A DNA stretch of 64,000 nucleotides from Hydractinia symbiolongicarpus (GCF_029227915.1 NC_079880.1:19116001-19180000); one strand, 5' to 3'. Positions 1 through 12,188 are shown, counted from the first letter of the stretch. Numbers and translations are program-made. Notes: generated by a model from the letters alone, not told the origin.

Positions 1-51
1 CGATGCATATACCACCATGCAAGCAAGTGTCTTCATTACATTGCGTGTGTT
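1..51 (-). CDS. Exon 9 of the multi-EGF gene, partial: first half of an EGF module
   Basis: An acceptor (CCATAG) at 52-53 opens an exon that enters in phase 1. It codes for the first half of another EGF module (CNEDTCLHGGIC) and is cut by the window edge. Confidence 0.78.
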
Positions 52-3000
52 CTATGGAAATCAATTGAAAAATAACAGTAGTTCTTAGTAAAAAGAAATG
101 TTTAATATCGTTTCCGAAACATTAGCATTTACAAAGTCTTAAGTGAACGATAAAAAGAAAGATGAAAATGAATGCTAAGAGGGATCTCTTATAAGAAACC
201 TTTATGTTTATTGCAAAGTCTTCAAAAACATGATGGTGTAGAGAAATAAAGGTCCAGATTCTAACACAACAACTGTCTACCTTGACACGTTCTGCCACCA
301 TAACCTGGCCGACAGATACACTTCACTTCGACACCTTCGCCAATACATGTACCTCCATTTTGGCATTGACATTTTTTCTCTAAAACAATATCCATTTGTT
401 TATTTATCAATTTTACCACAAAGATGATGTAGTATGTTATTCATATGAAAGAACCAAAATCAGTAGTTATTTTTAAGTTTGGATAGTAAGGTAAAACGCT
501 GGTTTCTTCAATTATTGGAGACTAGATTTTAGGTTAGTTTTAGGCAATAAATAAATTAAGCAAATGTCAGATTTTATTTTGATACACCCTTGCTCAATTT
601 TCAAAACCTTTTTTTTCCTGATAAACAACAGTAGAAAATTTGAATCCAGTTTCTATATTATGTTATACCTTCACATATGACCCCGTTATAATCTTCGGAA
701 CACTGGCATTGGTATCCCCTTGGACTTGTGACATCTGTTCTGCAAATTCCACCATTTCGGCATGGATTCGCTTCACAAGCGAATGGTCTCGATGTAGCAG
801 ACGATGGAGGAGTTGAAATGGCGCTCTTTTGAACAGCGGCTGTGTCTTTTTCACCCACGTGGAACATGTGAGCAATGCTTTGCAGACTAGGATCTTCAAG
901 TTTGCCTTCTGCAACAAAAAAATTGGAAAGGTATTTAAAGCATTCAAATAAGAAAACACTTTTTATTATATTTTCATTTCAAACTAAGAGTTTCACATAT
1001 GTATATTTTCTTTCATCTATCAGGTGGGAGATACTTTCCTGAGCAAATACCCCAAAAATCAGCTTCTCTGTATGCACATTTTAGTTCGTTGTTAATTCAA
1101 ATATCCTCGCTGAAATAATTTAAAAATATTGTCTACATACCTTCGCATAACTTTCCAGAAGTTCCAGTTTGACATACACATTCAAACGCATCAGTACCAT
1201 CAGTGAAACAGTGACCATGGTTACGACAAGGACTCGGTGTGCACGCTGTTCTCTTCTCTGAAAAAAATAGACAACAATAGGCTGATAAATCTGTTAAAAT
1301 GTGGTTCATTTATTTCTTCTTGTTGTTCCTACATTAATATGGCGTTAATTTGCAACTAGGCGTGAAAGGGCGGGGATTGGTGTATATAGGAAAGCTCGAC
1401 GGTATGTATTCATAATATAACGCCAGAGAAGGGCGTGGCAAAAGTTACTTTTCTTTAGACGTTATGAATTTTGTAAAATATTCTCGTTCTTCAAAATATG
1501 CATATATGTTCAATTTTTTTCACATTGTGAGACTTTAGAATATATCTTGACACACAAGCAAATGTGTGTTTTTATAAAGCCATTTTTAAAAAACCAAACA
1601 CCGAACACATCTGGTATTGGAAGGAGATGAATTTTAAAAAAAAAGATATAAACTCACGGTCGCATATTTTCCCATACCAGCTCTCTCTACATGCGCAAGA
1701 GAAACCGTCTGTGGAAGATGATTCCGTGCATACAGCATCGTTCATACAAGGGTTTGGTAAGCAAAAATTGCGTGCTGTAAATAGGGAAAAGAAAACAGTG
1801 TAAGAAAATGAATAATTCTTTTCGTTTCGTTTTTTGAATGGCAAATGCTGTGAAAAATTGTGAAACGTTCAAATTCGGTTGCGCTCGATTTCCACTAAAG
1901 AGCAAAACGAAACAGAACAAAAGTGATACTCCCAGTTTGATTGGTCATTCGCCTAACAATTTATTAGTTCTTCGTATAATTTAGTTACATAATCTCCTCC
2001 CCTAGTCCGCAGGAAGAAAAATAGAAATGATATCAATCAGAACGGATCGAGACAAAAATTCTATCAACCAATTCTAAACACTACACCTTCTGATGTGACC
2101 CGTTTTGTTCTTAAATGCGAATCCAGCTATAGCTGTATACTACAATGGTTAGTTCGAATGGCAGCCTTGAACTAATGGCAGGGTCTACTTGTATTAAGGA
2201 GCACTTCCTTCCTGTTAGTCAGTCATGCGATGAAACATTACACGACTGTTTTTTACTAATTAATGGCGGGTGCTCTCTTAAGTAAGAATCCATTTTTTAA
2301 CTTTCGCTAGATCAACCCCACTATTTGATAGCATTTTCAATGAAAACATGCGATGAAAACTCTGGGATACAGCGTTCGTGCAATGTGTTTTTCAGTCAAT
2401 TAAAATGTTCATTCATCAGACAATTATTACCGTATCATAACTAATACTAGTCCATACCGTCATGCAATTTAATTTACCTTCCCATCATGCATTATTCTCA
2501 CATTATTAATAGCGCCAAGCCGTACCGTCATGCAATTTATTTACCATGCAATATTACCCATTACTATTTACAGTAAAGCGTTCCGTCATGCAGTTGAATA
2601 TACTTCCCAGCATGCATTTTTGTCTACCACGTGTTAACAAAAAACAGTTAATACCGACAACAATTCAAGGCTGCCAAACAGTTGAAACTCTCTCCATTCA
2701 CAGCGAAACGAAAGTTTTTTTTAAAAAAACAGCGTTTTTTAAGTGAAGTCAAACGAGATTTTTCTTGGTAGAAAATGCGTACAAAATATACAGCTTCAAC
2801 TGTTTTGCAGCCACAACTCAGACATACTCTACACAATCACCATATACTAGAAACAAAACTGACGTATACCCTGTACGCACTTCCTACAAGAAACTAACAT
2901 TCTAAACTTGTCCCCAATCCCCTATTTTTCGTTGTTTCCATTACTTACCTCTACATCGCCTGCCTTTAAACCCAACTGCGCAAGAACATTGGAATCCTGT

Positions 3001-6000
3001 GTTCGTTTCCGTACATTTAGAGCCATGCATACATGGATTCGGATGGCAACGATTTCGTACTGCGTGAGAAAATTGGAGTTCATTTACACTAACTGGATTG
3101 AAAAAAAGTGTATGTCTTGTCGAGTTTTCGTTTTTTTTTTTGTCTGATATCCATTGGTTTTGTGTGTTTGTTTCTGTTTGGGCGCAACCTCGAACCTAGG
3201 ACTCTTTTACGTCAAATAATAGTAGAATAGCCCCAGGAACGAGGTTGGTTCGTGGGTAAAGTTGTTATTGTTGTGTTCAGTGATGCGTACTACTATTGCA
3301 GCGTATAATTTATATACAAACATTGTACTGCAATTTCTTAACCGAAATTTCGGTTTCAAAGTTTTGTTTAGAAGAGTTTGCAAAACAGAAAATATGTGCC
3401 TTTTTAAAGTGTAAGTTTTTAAAATTCAAGGTTTACACTCTTTGGAAAATCAAATTTAACATCATCAAACTTTTAATTTTGCTTAAACTCTTGCCTAAAA
3501 TTAATTTCAAAAATTGACTTTAGGAAATTACAATTAAATTTAGAATAAAACTATGCAGATTGATTATATGTATGAAGTTAAAAAATTACTAGTATTCAGA
3601 AAATTGTATGTTAATGTAATGTGTTATATAGGGTTTAAATATTTCGGCATGATTTTGTGTTAGTACAATGAATGCATATTGTAAATTCAACTGCGTTAAC
3701 TCACGAAACACTACATAAACACATTTCACTGGACGCAAACTAACACATTAAACACATTTCACTGGGTACAACTAAACATATTTCACTGGACACAACTAAA
3801 CGCATTTTACACCGACAACTAAAACACAACAACACATCAACAACACGATACAACGACATCAGTAACGACAATAACAACAATTACCACATCAACGACGTCA
3901 ATAATAAACGACAGTTCAGGCATTTTGACAACTTCAATTATTAACAAGACATACACGTGACAAGGTCACATGACAAAGTCACGTGACATACCACAACATG
4001 TGACTTAACAAGACATAGTCACGTGACAAAAGGCGTTTTACTAATAAATAAATCCATGCTGGTTAGTTTTAAGTTTCTGGTCTTTGTACTTGTCTCTATT
4101 AGTTATCGTTGAGTGAGCAAGGCAAAATATTTGATCAGAAAAGGTACTGTTAAACGAAGAATACAAGCTCACTAGAGATAGCTAAGCAAGGAAAAGGAGA
4201 ATTCAAATAAATAAATTAATAAAATATATGTCTCAATGTCATGTGTAGACACCACACTACAAATAACACAATCCGACGTAACTCTGCTTGTGGAGCAAGA
4301 AAAATGAAATTTCTGCGTAATTCAATACTTACCGGTTGTTGCACAAATGATAAATTACGTAGAAACTTCATTAGTTTCTCGCTAACTTTTAATTTATTAT
4401 AATTAAAGTTTTCGTAAAGCACTGGAATGCTTAATTAATAAGTTCTTTGTCTAGATATCTCATTATAATTAAAGGGTTCAATTTTATAAATTCAGAAAAT
4501 GTTTCAAATTTCTACAATTTCCTAAAGGTTGGCTTTAAAAAAACAGAACGAGAAAATGTGCAATAATTCTATTACGTATTATTTAGGGATCAAGACTAGG
4601 TAGGCGGAATTGTTGATAAAATTGGTTATAAAAATTTTTTAATTTCTAAATTTCAATGTTCTTTTAACTTCTATTTCTTTTCTAATTTACCTATCATCTT
4701 TTTGGGTAATAGATATTTCAGATATTTTTTTCCATATTGTTCATTTCTTAATTGACAGAGTTAAGTGTCTTGTGTGTGGACACTTACTTTCACATCGTTT
4801 TCCTTTAAACGTTCGTGGACATATACACAAATACTCAGTGTTCCCAACAACTTTACACAAACCGCCATTATGGCACGGTTGTCTATCGCACGGATCTATG
4901 AAGAAAAGTTGATTAGAAAGAAACGAAAAACAACAATGCAATGCATGTTCAAACGTAAATAAACAAGATACATAAAACATGAAACACAGCAATGTGATTG
5001 GTTAATACATCATTCTTCTGATCGTTGGTGCTGTAGATATATTGCCACAAATATACTGCTACACGTTGCAAATGTAGTGGATATCAATATGCTGTTTGCT
5101 CCTAGTAATAGGATACCACAGTAACACATTCTTCGCTTGTTTTTGTTTAATATTCTTGTATAATTTATTCGTTAATCAAGTACATTTTTCTGATTCCACA
5201 CTTGAAGACATTTAAGGTTGCGATGTCCAAACCATCAGTGACCACTATCGGCAACTTTTGCATCTCTAATTTATTCTTGATATCTTGATATATATCTTTG
5301 TCCTTGGTTAAATTTATATTATATTACACTGAACCTGCTACATACATTTTTATAAATCGACAGGCATAAGGGCAACAAGGAATTCTAATGTGCATCTTTT
5401 ACCTATATAGTGGAGTTATTATTATCTAGAAGTTATTTATTCAGTATGTCTGTTCATTGTTCATGTTTTTGTGGTTTAACCTTTTCTGAACATATAGGTT
5501 TATCAGGTAATAAAATGCACAAAAATGATCTTTGCAAAATCTTAGTATATGGTTGTAATGTATATGCATATTAAGAGGAAGATCGAAATTAAAAAAATAT
5601 GTTTTAGAAAATGACAACAAAGAAGATCAACAGGTAAAGAAATATACATCAGAATAGCCCAAGCAGCAAAAATTGAAAACTTGATTCCCTTTCAAGAATT
5701 TCACAGAAACCTAACTGTTGGTTGCTTAGATATTGTTACCATGGTAAGTAAAACCTCTATAGCAACTTACCAAATTCATCTAAAGGATCATTATCATCAT
5801 CATTCAACAACGAATTGACGTCATCATCTTTCTTCTTCTTGCTGTATACATTGACATCTGTCACCCAAGTCTTCTTTTGTTTTCTCAGTGGACGAATGGC
5901 AGGTACAAATTCTGTCAATTCTTCATTTTGCATGTCCTAAAGAGCAGGAGAAAATTATTAGTTGCAATTGACGACATGCTAATATTTTTCTATAAATAAC

Positions 6001-8486
6001 TTTGACTTTGTTTCCAAATCATCTTTTTTTAGAGAAATTCTTAAATAATATAAAATGGGGTGCATTCATACGTAAATCATATCTATCTGTTGCAAAGTCT
6101 GTAGTTTATCTTAAACTTTATATTCTGTTCCGCATAATGTACGTGTTTTAGAATATCTTCATATCTTCCGTAGAGATCAGATGTACTGTTGTATGTTTTA
6201 CGAACGATTCTTTAAAATATACTTAGGAACCGCTCAGAAAATTAACCGTTTGACACTGATCTTTTGAAGCTGATTTTGGAATCAGACAATAAGAAAAGTG
6301 AAGTTAGACAAAGGTTTTCAATTTTTTCCCTAGGGAAGTATGACATTGGAAAACATTTGGAATCATTTACAACAGAATGAAACCCTAAACTCGTTATAGT
6401 AGCAGTTATAGCATAATTTATAAAAAATAATAGCAACACTTCGTGTTATGACCCCATTACCGATTAATCTGTTATCAGCACTGCAATTTGAAAATTCATG
6501 GGAGGTATGTTAGTAACTCATTGTACAGTTCTTAAATCTTATGCTACTCTGAATTTAAAGAAAATAACATTTGTTTGGTTATCTCCCAGCATCTATATTA
6601 TAATACCGTATGCGTCTGTCTATCTCCCAGCATTTCATAAATTATCGTTCTGAAAATGAAACGCCTGCAGCTGATATTTTACTTAAGAAAAAATTTGGCT
6701 TCACTAATTCAATAAACCCAATCTTGGTTCTGCTTATTCTTTATTAAGATATATTTTATCATGCGCATTTATGAATATTGCCAGCCTAAGTATATGCTGA
6801 AAACAAAAGTACAGTACACTTGACATATCGACTGACATGGTTTATGAAAACGTTTCTCGGAGCAAAATAAATTGACGTAACTCAGCAAACTAACTAAAAT
6901 GAAGAAATTGGTTGCATTTGCAGTTAGATATACTCCTGTAGTCGCTGTTGGTAAGGAACTATTATGTAACTTTTTTATCAATTTAGAGAGACTTTTTAGC
7001 AATTCAAGTACTGAGCTGAGAAAATATTACAAGAAAAATACATAATATAACAATGACAAAGTTTAATTTCCAAAAAATAGGAAATTTTTTTATGGTGGTC
7101 TGCCTCCAAAACATTTTTTTAATGTCTTATAATTGACGGAGCGTAAATTTTCTTTAAAAAAAAAGCCTTAATTAAAAAACCTTTATTCGAGCATTTGATA
7201 TTTCCTTAAAAAAACATTCCCTTTGCAAATGAGACAGATTTTTATAGACTAACCAATCAGGCGAACAAATGATCTCATCCCTCCGCAAAGCAATTAACGG
7301 ATATATACTTTCTTTCAAAATGTTTACCAATTTCAACGAGAACGATAGAGATAAAAGCTATAAATAACATGGTATTCCCAAGAGATAAGCAATTTAAACC
7401 ACATACTTGATTCGGTTGTGTAAACATCGAATCTTCATTCTGTAAACTACCAACACGACCAACTGGAATATACTCTGGAGCTTTTGACTCACCAAGAGAT
7501 CCATAAGGAAGAGTCTCATCACCCAGGTTACCGACATTTGCTGTAAACATTCGGCGGCTGGGCAGTATAGAAGCTTCCTCATTCGACAACACTCCGGATA
7601 ATAAACTTGGATCTAGAATTGGGTGTGGTCTGTGTATAGTTGACAATCGTTCAGCAAATGGAATTGCGTATCTGGGTTCATTTAACCTGCTCTCTAACGG
7701 ATACGGATGCATTCGTTCTTGATCAAGAAGTAACGGACTACGCGGCCTAAGCAATGAATCTTCACTGCTAGGCCTACCAAATAGTTCCGGACTGTCTAAC
7801 ATAGCCCTTTCCCTAAGTAAACCAGGGTCGTGCATAATCATATTGCGCTCCTGTATCCTTCTTGCTAAAGCATCTAGCAGTCTTTGCCTCAAGGCGCTCT
7901 GCCCTACCCTTCTTTCACCTACTCTCTCTCCTTCGAACGGAGAAATATGGTCGCGTCGCGAGAGTATTGCCGGTACATGAAACGACGGTCTATTAAACTG
8001 TGTACGTGCATGAAGGCCTCTGTTAAAAGTTTCTGGTAAAGGTCCATTTCGAGAATACGGCATCTGAGCTGCATTTCGAGAATATGGCATCTGCGGATCA
8101 GCTTTACGTTTTCTACGATTAGTAGGAGAAGTTGAGTTTTTATTGTTTTTAATCATTTGAGAGTGTGGGTGTAATTCTGTGTGTTCATGTTTACGAGATG
8201 GTTGCACTTGCCTAAAGTCCTTCGTGTGAACAGGAGCGCTATCTTGTACAGTTAAAATAGAACGTTTTTGTTTAATACTAACATCTGCGTTTGTTTGTAG
8301 TAGCAATTCATAAGTTCTGTTGTTAGGTATAGAATCATGTTCGGCGTTCGACTCGAACAACTTCTGTTTTTCATGGTGCTGTTCGAAGTGTTTTAGCGTG
8401 TGCACAAAGCTATACTGCAGCCACACGCAGGCTGTTATGCTAACAATCCACACAATATTGGCTGCACACGGAGATCTGACTCGCAT
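1..8486 (-). CDS. Secreted multi-EGF-domain protein, nine exons seen, 3' end outside window
   Basis: This is one gene read on the minus strand and spliced from exons 8486-7407, 5936-5771, 4895-4788, 3059-2949, 1774-1658, 1257-1141, 908-669, 379-281 and 51-1. Every junction has AG/GT signals and the frame stays open across all of them (696 codons in the window). Exon 1 codes for a hydrophobic N-terminus and a long basic, proline-rich stretch. Exon 2 is acidic and lysine-rich. Each of exons 3-9 carries one EGF-like module (exon 9 partial), and their internal junctions are all phase 1. The architecture fits an extracellular matrix or cell-surface adhesion protein. The left end is cut by the window, so more EGF modules or a membrane anchor may follow. 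I do not recognise an orthologue. Known from the family: phase 1-1 EGF exons shuffle as cassettes. Inferred: secretion. Confidence 0.88.
281..379 (-). CDS. Exon 8 of the multi-EGF gene: EGF module
   Basis: The exon is 99 nt, phase 1-1, with a TTTTAG acceptor and GTAGAC donor. It is a compact EGF module, QNGGTC-like in its first half and ending GYGGRTC. The donor is weaker than its neighbours. Confidence 0.82.
669..908 (-). CDS. Exon 7 of the multi-EGF gene: linker plus EGF module
   Basis: The exon is 240 nt, phase 1-1. The first half is a Ser/Thr/Pro-containing linker without cysteines, likely O-glycosylated. The second half is an EGF module starting at EANPCRNGGIC and ending YNGVIC. Confidence 0.87.
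1141..1257 (-). CDS. Exon 6 of the multi-EGF gene: EGF module
   Basis: The exon is 117 nt, phase 1-1, with a TTTTTCAG acceptor and GTATGT donor. It has six cysteines, with SPCRNHGHC and TGTSGKLC marking the EGF halves. Confidence 0.88.
1658..1774 (-). CDS. Exon 5 of the multi-EGF gene: EGF module
   Basis: The exon is 117 nt, phase 1-1, with a TTTACAG acceptor and GTGAGT donor. It carries EGF-spaced cysteines with LPNPCMNDAVC at the start and SWYGKIC at the end. Confidence 0.88.
2440..2640. repeat. Imperfect tandem repeat, about 60-70 bp unit
   Basis: Three imperfect units share a CCGTCATGCA box followed by an AT-rich stretch and a CATCATGCATT-like box. They lie in the intron between exons 4 and 5 of the EGF gene. 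No function is evident. Confidence 0.6.
2949..3059 (-). CDS. Exon 4 of the multi-EGF gene: EGF module
   Basis: The exon is 111 nt, phase 1-1, with a CACGCAG acceptor and GTAAGT donor. It shows six cysteines in EGF spacing with NPCMHGSKC near the start and VGFKGRRC at the end. Confidence 0.88.
3710..3830. repeat. Short direct repeats around ACATTTCACTGG
   Basis: Three or four diverged copies of a roughly 30-bp unit containing ACATTTCACTGG lie in an intron of the EGF gene. This is simple intronic repeat sequence. Confidence 0.5.
3955..4030. promoter_or_regulatory. Cluster of CACGTGAC E-box motifs
   Basis: Within 75 bp there are three CACGTGAC octamers, two of them in the extended form GTCACGTGAC, plus related CACATGAC and CATGTGAC variants. 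GTCACGTGAC is the motif bound by MiT/TFE and USF-type bHLH-Zip factors. The cluster lies in an intron of the EGF gene. It may be an enhancer, or only a short local repeat. Confidence 0.4.
4788..4895 (-). CDS. Exon 3 of the multi-EGF gene: EGF module
   Basis: The exon is 108 nt, phase 1-1, with a TTCATAG acceptor and GTAAGT donor. It shows the six-cysteine EGF pattern, opening with DPCDRQPCHNGG and closing with the CxC...G..C half. Confidence 0.88.
5771..5936 (-). CDS. Exon 2 of the multi-EGF gene: charged linker
   Basis: The exon has 166 nt between a CTTTAG acceptor and a GTAAGT donor, entering in phase 0 and leaving in phase 1. It codes for a charged linker containing a KKKKDDD stretch and an Asn/Asp run, with no cysteines. 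It connects the basic exon 1 region to the EGF modules. Confidence 0.8.
6590..6630. mobile_element. Remnant resembling the 5' end of the local Helitron-like family
   Basis: The stretch around TATATTATAATACCGTATG followed by CGTCTGTCTATC resembles the 5' end of the Helitron-like copy that starts at 39784. Only this end is seen, within an intron of the EGF gene. Confidence 0.4.
7407..8486 (-). CDS. Exon 1 of the multi-EGF gene: signal peptide and basic pro-region
   Basis: The exon gives 360 codons from the ATG at 8486 to the donor GTATGT at 7406-7401. Residues about 10-28 are hydrophobic (signal peptide, or less likely a type II anchor). Residues 30-360 lack recognisable domains and are rich in Arg, Pro, Ser and Leu. 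A strongly basic stretch RRKRK at residues 124-128 looks like a furin-type cleavage site. It is followed by two near-copies of QMPYSRN at 132-138 and 141-147. The open frame continues past the donor, but the donor matches consensus well and joins in frame to exon 2, so the splice is preferred to the read-through end at 7275. Confidence 0.85.
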
Positions 8487-10270
8487 TCCGCGCGCAAACC
8501 CTCATCCAAAAACTAAGTAATTGCAGTAATTCAATTCATCAATCCAAAAATAATAACATACTAATAATTACGCTAAGTAATCCAGAAAATGATGGATCCT
8601 TCAAAATTGCAGCATAATTGTCATGTTTCTTTTGTATTTATTTTAAGAAATCGTTCTCCTGTATCTGCAGTAAGTAACAGAGGTAGTTAGTATGCTTCGT
8701 TGAGTAATATGGCAGCGAACTGAACTTTTGAAATAACTCTTCAAGACATAATTCCGACTTTGTTATTTTAATAATCATTGAATTTTTATGCCGAAGGTTA
8801 TGCTAATACGGTTTCTCTGATGATCTCTCTCAATCATCTCGGCTTCAATGCTGAACGAATTGGTAAATAGAACAACCGGTCAAACAATTCACTTAATTAT
8901 CATGTTATAACATATGTATTCGGCAAAACCGCTCAAGCGTGCATTCTAACTGTTTTGTGTGAAAAATAATGTTTCTTTTAAGACTAGCTGACTCTACCTA
9001 GAAATGAAAAAAATAAATTTATTATCGATCGCCGAAAAAAAGAACTTGAAATTAACCAAAACAACGCCAGGAAACATAATTTTAAGCTGGGTTGATACTT
9101 TTTTTAAATTATCTTAACCGGTAAATGTTATTGAAAACAATTAGTTCATATTTTCTTAATATAACAAAAATTAGTTCATATTATAATTTGAAGTGAGGTT
9201 TATTCGGGCGTGAAAATCAAAACAGTAAATTAATTAATTTCATATTAATATTTAACCCCGTGTGAACGCACCGTGAGAAAGGGTCACGTCTGTTTATCAC
9301 AAACATGTCGAATTTATTTACATTCACCTGATTAAACCTCTATAATTTAAAGGGCTTAACCGTTCTTTATTGCAGCTCAATATCTGCATGATTTAAGTGA
9401 TATCACAGTATGGAATCTTTCAGCATGGCATCAATAAAAGAATATTATTTTCTTATACAAATTAAATAAACAAATAAAAAACACCTAATGAATTTTACCT
9501 TGAATTAGATTGAATACCTAAATTTTTATCTATTTAGCTGATTCAATTGAGTATTGTTCAAGGGAGACGCTGTTTATTTGAGAAAAATGTTGTTTTTCAG
9601 AAATTAAATTTCTGTATTATGACTAATTATTATCGAAGCTAATAAAATAAAATAAAAGATTCTCAAATTCTAAATTAAGATGATCGATTCTGTTTTATTA
9701 AATTAGTTGCGCTATTAACAGAGAAATAACAATGGGTTTAAATAACGCCCCGGTTTGAGAGTGGCGTTTATTAAAAGGGGACGTTTAAAAAAAAGATACC
9801 AGCAATTGTAAACTGCTAGCTTGGGATTCATCCAAGGAATCAGAATTATTTGAACATTACTGTATTTCCGCATTTTTCCTTGTCTGTGAACACTTTTATT
9901 ATAAGAACGTTGAGTATGAGATTTTGCCCAAAATTTAGAAAATATTAAGAAACAAAATAATGCGTGTCTAGAAATACTAAGAATCAATACTATTAGAACC
10001 CCTTATTTTCTTCTTCGCACTTATAGTTACTATGGATACCGGTTGATCAATGAAATAACTTTATCATTAATTACTTTTTTTATCATCATTTGTGGATCTG
10101 ACTATACATTTTCCTATTTGTCAAAAAGCACAAATAAGAAAATTTGAGGCTGAAAAAGCATGAATAACACACTGCTGAAATTTAGACGTTTTTAAATATG
10201 AAAAAAATGTATAACGCCATCTTTTTTAGCATCTATATTCGTTTATATATCATCAAAGAAACAAAAACCT
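8487..10270. other. AT-rich intergenic region, no gene seen
   Basis: This is the presumed upstream side of the multi-EGF gene. I see only AT-rich sequence and a direct repeat of AATTAGTTCATATT near 9140-9180. No convincing core promoter, RNA gene or coding exon was found. Confidence 0.5.
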
Positions 10271-10276
10271 TGAATA

Positions 10277-10555
10277 ATGCATATTATCAAAAGTGTCTTT
10301 CACTACGTAATCCACCAAAAAGGGTTTTTGTTTACTCTAATCTTGAGATTTATTTGTGCGTTCGATAAAGTAAGTCTTTTCGCGAGTTTGTTTTGTTTAC
10401 AAAATTTCTGGCTATTTGGTTGTTTAATTTTAATGCCGAACATGATGTTGTTGGCTGCAGGAATTCTTTTAATGGCTATTAACTCACGGAACAATCCACG
10501 AAAATTTGCCCCTCGCTACTTGCAGCTACCATTTTGGCTGAAAGATATAGACTAG
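10277..10555 (+). CDS. Weak 92-aa membrane-type ORF, unrecognised
   Basis: The ORF has two hydrophobic stretches (residues about 15-28 and 36-68) and a basic, aromatic tail ending near LPFWLKDID. The tail composition looks more protein-like than its AT-rich surroundings. It could be the last exon of a membrane protein or a chance ORF, since no clear upstream acceptor or neighbouring exon was identified. I do not recognise it. Confidence 0.25.
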   Translation: MHIIKSVFHYVIHQKGFLFTLILRFICAFDKVSLFASLFCLQNFWLFGCLILMPNMMLLAAGILLMAINSRNNPRKFAPRYLQLPFWLKDID

Positions 10556-10559
10556 TTGG

Positions 10560-12010
10560 GAGACCCAAAAAATCCGCGTTATTGGCTTGTACAATGAAGA
10601 TGAATTAAAAACAAGGCATGCAACTTCTCGCCGTCTGTGATTGTCAGATAGAGAAAGAAAAACCGGGGATTAGGTTGCATAGTATGGTATTAGTGTTGTA
10701 GCATGGTTGTAGGGACAAATACAACGGTCCTTTTTCAAAACAAAATTTTATCCGTTAAATATTTAGTTCTATCGGTAAGTTTTAAGAAGTTTTATTATTG
10801 TCACGGAAAGGTCTTTTTTTAAACCATATTTTTAAAAAATGAGATAAAAATCGTCTAAATTTCGCCTGAAACTGGATGAGTCTTTTTAAAAATTTTCACC
10901 TTCAAATGTTCTTATTTGTGTTTTCAAAAAATTAAGGAAGCAGACGGTCACATTTACGGATGATAATAAATATTATGAGGATATTGAGAGAAATAGATGA
11001 AATTACCTGTCCTAAAATAATTTAAAATAATTCTAGGCTCACATTATTTTGTTCTTACAAACTATGAGAAAATTAAAGCTGAGTACGTTCTTAGCATGCT
11101 CAGCCTCGACGTTCCTATCAGCTAGCTTCCTATAACAAAAAAGGTTAGTGAAAATGTGGATCGTATAGAGGAAACCATAACTTAACTAATAATTCGTTTA
11201 TAAAAACACTGTGATAACAAAATATAATTGGCATTTACTTACTACTGGGTCACCTTCTGCACCTCAATATACTGAGTCTACAAGAATTAATGACACACAT
11301 GATTATTTAACTATTGTGAACTTCTCTATTTTGAAGTTGAAGTTTATGTTAACATACTCAAAATGCCATCATACCAACGCATGCCGACAATTTTCATTTA
11401 CGCATGTAATTTGTCCACAAACTTTTTCATCCGAGTCAAAAAAAGCCCGGTTGTTATAAATTAAAACAAATGTACAAGCCGTTATTGCTTTTAAAGAAAT
11501 AGTTCACAGAAACAATGAAATACAAAATAAATTTAAATTCATACAACATATAATTAAATCCGAAACTACTTTATCTTATTTATATTTAATTAATTTTTTT
11601 ATCTCACTACGAAATGATACCGATTGTGAGAAGTAAGGTAAACTTGAAACTTGCTTCAACGTTTTCCGTTTCTGCATGCCAAAATAAGCATATTTTAATT
11701 TTATTCTGGAAACAACCGTTTATTTTTATTGTACACAAAAATAAAGCGAACTATTTTAAAATTTAATTTGAACAAAAAAATGCAAAGTCATGCGGCGAAG
11801 TGTCGCGCTGTAAAACACTGCGTTAGCTTATTCCAGATTTGCCTTTATTCAAGGCGTGCGCTCATTAAGAACATCACGTGTTATGTGCAGCGGTCGATTT
11901 ACTACCTTCATTGTTACCATTACTGATAAAATTTCCCGCACAGCTTCACATTAACTCTTTAAATAACATGTTTATGTGAACGTACGTTAATACTTTGAAG
12001 AAAAATATAC
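10560..12010. other. AT-rich intergenic region, no gene seen
   Basis: Reading both strands showed only short ORFs without recognisable domains. A minus-strand cysteine-containing stretch near 11370-11440 is too short and lacks convincing splice sites. Confidence 0.45.
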
Positions 12011-12188
12011 ATGGTCGTTCAGCAATATATATTTTTATGGTAATATTACCTTAAACGGAAGCCGTTGCAGTGACGTTGATTTGATGTTAATGAAATGACA
12101 ACCGTTAAAAAATTTTGTATAGTCTGATGAAGACCTCCAATATGGAGGTCGAAATATTACCATAAAAATATATATGCTGAACGACCAT
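12011..12188 (+). ncRNA. Hammerhead-ribozyme-like foldback, possibly a Penelope-type terminus
   Basis: The sequence at 12011-12047 is an almost perfect inverted repeat of 12152-12188, about 36 bp with one 1-nt indel. Between the arms lies CTGATGA (12124-12130), a 7-bp perfect hairpin GACCTCC/GGAGGTC (12132-12150), then GAAA (12151-12154), which opens the right arm. This is the order of the hammerhead core: CUGAUGA, stem II, GAAA, stem III. The left arm ends with ATT at the place where an NUH cleavage triplet would sit. Stem I could form from TTAAACGG with CCGTTAA. One extra A separates CTGATGA from stem II, so it is not a textbook core. Penelope-like elements are known to carry hammerhead motifs. 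Confidence 0.5.
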
